From the NCBI GenBank assembly GCA_025934375.1, contig JAICYD010000001.1:178011-242010 (forward strand): a stretch of DNA of 64,000 nucleotides. Direction: 5' to 3'. Shown here piece by piece: positions 61,613-64,000 of the stretch. The DNA is from Streptosporangiaceae bacterium (GTDB taxonomy: Bacteria > Actinomycetota > Actinomycetes > Streptosporangiales > Streptosporangiaceae). The notes beneath the pieces were generated by a model that was not told where the DNA came from, ran no database searches, and was given only the letters and a program-made list of their open reading frames with translations. Position numbers and translations under genes: made by a program. Position 1 is the stretch's first letter. Each line of letters opens with the position of its first letter.

Positions 61613-62452
61613 ATGAGCGCTGCTGAATTCACCTCGCCCCTTCCCGCGGCGATCGACGAGCTGTGGGAGCGGCGGGCTGGCCTGTCCCCGGCCGATTCCG
61701 CCGCCAAGGACGAGATCGTGGCGGCCGTCGACCAGATCGACGCGGGGACCGCGCGGGTGGCGTTCGTCGACGCCGTGACCGACCAGGTCATCGTGGACGA
61801 GCGCGCCAAGCGGGCCATCGTGCTGGCGTTCAAGGTGCTGCCGATGGAAGAGTCGGTCGCGGGCGACTTCCGCTACCACGACCGGGTGCCGCTGAAGACC
61901 CGCCTGGACGGCGTGCGCGTGGTCCCGGGCGCGATCGCCCGCTGGGGTTGCTACCTCGCGCCGGGCACCGTGCTGATGCCATCGTTCGTCAACGTCGGCG
62001 CGTACGTGGAGTCCGGCACGATGGTTGACACCTGGGCGACCGTCGGGTCGTGCGCCCAGGTCGGCAAGAACGTTCACCTGTCCGGCGGCGTCGGCATCGG
62101 CGGGGTGCTCGAGCCGCCGAACGCCGTCCCGGTGGTCGTCGAGGACGAGTGCATGATCGGGTCTCGCTCCATGGTGGTGGACGGCGCCCGGGTGCGCACC
62201 GGTGCCGTGCTCGGCGCCGGGACCATCCTGACCGCCACGTCGCATGTGATCGACGTGGAGACGGGCGAGGAGCTGACCCGTGGCGAGGCGCCCCCCTGGT
62301 CAGTCTGCGTGGGCGGCACCCGGCTGCGGAAGTTCGGCGGCGGTGAGTACGGACTGCCGGCCGTCCTGGTGCTGAAGCGGCTTCCGGAGGGGAGCCGGCA
62401 CAGCAAGACGGAGCTGAACGAGCTCCTTCGCGACCACGGGGTCAACGGCTAG
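61613..62452 (+). CDS. dapD: tetrahydrodipicolinate N-succinyltransferase, proteobacterial-type DapD
   Basis: 279 aa left-handed beta-helix acyltransferase of the lysine/DAP pathway. It matches the short E. coli-type DapD: LLPMEES-like VLPMEESVAG, VLMPSFVNVGAYVESGTM, TWATVGSCAQVGKN and the C-terminal ELNELLRD. Known mycobacterial/streptomycete DapD is ~317-330 aa and of another subfamily, so this gene may be an alternative lineage or transferred. Functionally joined to dapC nearby on the other strand. Confidence 0.93.
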   Translation: MSAAEFTSPLPAAIDELWERRAGLSPADSAAKDEIVAAVDQIDAGTARVAFVDAVTDQVIVDERAKRAIVLAFKVLPMEESVAGDFRYHDRVPLKTRLDGVRVVPGAIARWGCYLAPGTVLMPSFVNVGAYVESGTMVDTWATVGSCAQVGKNVHLSGGVGIGGVLEPPNAVPVVVEDECMIGSRSMVVDGARVRTGAVLGAGTILTATSHVIDVETGEELTRGEAPPWSVCVGGTRLRKFGGGEYGLPAVLVLKRLPEGSRHSKTELNELLRDHGVNG

Positions 62453-62555
62453 ATCACTACCTGGCGCCGGGTCGCGGTGTAAGCACCGGACGAACGAATG
62501 GCGACCGAACATCCCTTTTGTCGGATTGCGGGCTACGGCAGTCCAGCGAGGTGGC

Positions 62556-62561
62556 TACTGT
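62556..62561 (+). promoter_or_regulatory. -10 element (TACTGT) for the LOG-family gene, near-leaderless
   Basis: TACTGT ends 9 nt before the ATG at 62571; no SD. Confidence 0.4.
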
Positions 62562-62570
62562 GGGTAGACA

Positions 62571-63356
62571 ATGAGCGGGAACTCACAGCCGCAGCGCAAG
62601 GTCCGTCGCCAGGGCCCTGTGACACTGCGCGGCACGCAGATACCGGCGACCACGGCGGACCAGCGTCTGCTGGACAGGCGCGGGCCGTCTGACTGGGTGC
62701 ACACCGATCCGTGGCGGGTCATGCGCATCCAGGCGGAGTTCGTGGAAGGGTTCGGCCTGCTGGCCGAGCTCGGCATCGCGGTATCGGTTTTCGGCTCCGC
62801 TCGCACGCCGCGTGACTCCGCCGAGTACAAGATGGCCGAACGGATCGCGGGCGAGTTGTCCCACGCGGGGTACGCGGTGATCACTGGCGGCGGCCCCGGC
62901 ATCATGGAGGCCGCCAACAAGGGCGCCGCCGAGGCGGGCGGGGTCTCGGTCGGGCTCGGCATCGAGTTGCCGATGGAATCGGGCCTCAACGACTACGTCA
63001 ACGTCGGCGTCGAGTTCCGGTACTTCTTCGTGCGCAAGACGGTCTTCGTCAAGTACTCCCAGGCGTTCGTGGTGCTGCCGGGCGGCTTCGGCACGCTGGA
63101 TGAGCTGTTCGAGTCGCTGACGCTGGTCGCGACGAACAAGATCACCCGGTTCCCGATCATCTTGGTCGGCAGCTCGTACTGGTCCGGGCTGCTGGGCTGG
63201 CTCCGCGAGACGGTGCAGGTAGAGGGCAACATCTACGACAGCGAGCTCGACCTGTTCACCGTGACGGACGACCCGGACGAGGTCGTCAAGATCATCCTCG
63301 AGGCCCACGCCGAGGCCGGCATCGCCCCGCCCCGCCCGGACACCGACGGCAGCTGA
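62571..63356 (+). CDS. LOG-family protein (cytokinin riboside phosphoribohydrolase-like)
   Basis: 261 aa. Rossmann-type fold with SVFGSARTP, ITGGGPGIMEAANKGA and PGGFGTLDELFE, the signature of LOG proteins, which hydrolyse nucleoside monophosphates to base and ribose phosphate. The ~45-residue N-terminal extension is Arg/Gln-rich. Commonly found after dapD in actinobacteria. Confidence 0.88.
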   Translation: MSGNSQPQRKVRRQGPVTLRGTQIPATTADQRLLDRRGPSDWVHTDPWRVMRIQAEFVEGFGLLAELGIAVSVFGSARTPRDSAEYKMAERIAGELSHAGYAVITGGGPGIMEAANKGAAEAGGVSVGLGIELPMESGLNDYVNVGVEFRYFFVRKTVFVKYSQAFVVLPGGFGTLDELFESLTLVATNKITRFPIILVGSSYWSGLLGWLRETVQVEGNIYDSELDLFTVTDDPDEVVKIILEAHAEAGIAPPRPDTDGS

Positions 63357-63408
63357 CTTAACGCACGGGTTCTTCCAGCGAACTAGGAAATGCTAGTGAA
63401 AATGCTAG

Positions 63409-63555
63409 CGAGAGGGCGCGCTGGCCAACCTGTGGAGTGTCGTGGAGGCCGGTGCGGTCGACTGGGTGTGGCTCGGAACCCGCGGTCGGCTGCAGACCAC
63501 AGGTCTGCGGCTGATGCTTAGCCACTGGGCCGGGCAGGCCGGGTACATGGCGTGA
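63409..63555 (+). pseudogene. tyrosine recombinase (integrase) fragment
   Basis: A 48-codon open frame flanked by stops reads ...VVEAGAVDWVWLGTRGRLQ and TTGLRLMLSHWAGQAG, matching the segment before the HxLR box of tyrosine recombinases (typical LWLGxRGPLTxxGLxxMLxRRxxQAG). The HxLRH and catalytic Tyr regions are absent, so it is a decayed remnant of an integrated element. Confidence 0.45.
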
Positions 63556-63866
63556 CGCCCCACTAGTTCCGGCGCACGTTAAGCGACAACTGGCAAATGA
63601 GCATTGTTGCATCCAGAGCATCATTCATTTCCCGACAGTGGGCCTTCCTGGGCTGCGCACGACGACGCCGAATGGGCTGGAGGTTCTGGAGGACACCGCC
63701 GGCCAGGCTAACTTAAACAGGCTGGCACTCAAGTGCGACGAAACGCTCCCTGAATCCGTCCAGTATCGCGCGGCAACGTCGGCGCCAGGTCCGGCCTCTG
63801 GAAAACGTCGCGACCTCCTTGAGGCAATTCCATTGGCTGGCGGCTCGCGTCAGGACGTCTTGAGGA
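63556..63866. other. non-coding spacer between integrase and transposase remnants
   Basis: An open frame of 82 codons (63638-63886) lacks SD, codon bias and recognisable homology, and runs into the transposase 3' end on the other strand; I do not accept it as a gene. Composition is lower in G+C than the neighbourhood, which fits decayed mobile DNA. Confidence 0.4.
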
Positions 63867-64000
63867 TTATGCAAAAGTCAGTTTGAAAAAGTAGAGTCCA
63901 ATCGCGGCATTGAAGGAGTCCTGAAAGGTCTTGAGTGGCCGCCGGTAATCAGTGAATAGAATCCGCCAGGTCTTCAACTGCGCCACCGCCCGCTCGACCG
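63867..64000 (-). mobile_element. 3' end of an IS5-family-type transposase gene (partial)
   Basis: The last 134 bases code on the minus strand for VERAVAQLKTWRILFTDY, then RRPLKTFQDSFNAAIGLYF and a TAA at 63867-63869. This is the C-terminal end of DDE_Tnp_4/IS5-type transposases (ERxIAxLKxWRIL..DYRRP). The catalytic core lies beyond the window, so intactness is unknown. Confidence 0.75.

Noticed and set aside
63358..63624. 88-codon minus-strand frame
   Set aside because: Lies antisense to the integrase fragment and has no protein-like features.
63638..63886. 82-codon open frame near the right edge
   Set aside because: No SD, no homology that I can see, and it overlaps the transposase 3' end on the opposite strand.

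Overview
The window is chromosomal DNA of a very GC-rich actinobacterium. Pointers are dense coding with GTG starts, a DprE1-type oxidase, a mycothiol-type (MshB-like) deacetylase, actinobacterial succinate dehydrogenase, an RsbU/SpoIIE-type phosphatase, a type VII secretion ATPase and a Tad/Flp pilus locus. Genus cannot be read from the sequence. Many genes carry a TAnnnT -10 hexamer only 6-9 nt before the start codon and no Shine-Dalgarno sequence, so leaderless mRNAs look common. No rRNA, tRNA or CRISPR array was seen.

Layout: 1-6052 is metabolic (dprE1-like oxidase, acyl-CoA synthetase with MarR regulator, secreted hydrolase). 6289-12567 is a signalling block: a poly-HAMP hybrid histidine kinase plus a response regulator, divergent from a GAF/SpoIIE phosphatase. 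12714-14335 holds a prepilin peptidase translationally coupled to corA. 14468-23042 is a compact type VII secretion (T7SS) island: two WXG100-like proteins, a putative T7SS-secreted membrane-spanning protein, companion genes and a 1570-aa FHA/EssC-like ATPase. 23379-34599 is a Tad/Flp pilus operon (cpaB-, cpaE-, cpaF/tadA-, tadB-, tadC-, flp-, tadE- and tadG-like) ending in a LysM/BTAD membrane protein, a lipoprotein and a secreted protein. The prepilin peptidase at 12714 probably processes its pilins.

35158-42532 is an unusual overlapping operon: a response-regulator/PIG-L deacetylase fusion, an ATP-grasp ligase, a PHP phosphoesterase, a processive family-2 glycosyltransferase, a tiny membrane protein and a hybrid sensor kinase. 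I regard it as the best candidate for an undescribed, phosphorelay-controlled glycan or glycoconjugate pathway. 42715-63356 is mostly core: typA, an MscS-type channel, an uppP-like phosphatase, a GH25 lysozyme, sdhCAB, an S9 peptidase, mshB-like, an ArsR-like/flavin reductase pair, a catalytically dead CysS-like protein, dapC, ferredoxin, dapD and a LOG-family protein. The right edge (63409-64000) holds remnants of a tyrosine recombinase and an IS5-type transposase.

Repeats: a ~120-130 bp multi-hairpin element occurs twice, in opposite chromosomal orientation, each time read in the same frame inside a real gene (the T7SS ATPase and a TadE-like pseudopilin). 15-bp minisatellites coding GSAGQ-like pentapeptides occur in three unrelated genes. 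Related G/C-palindromic 36-bp tandem units lie in the CysS-like gene.
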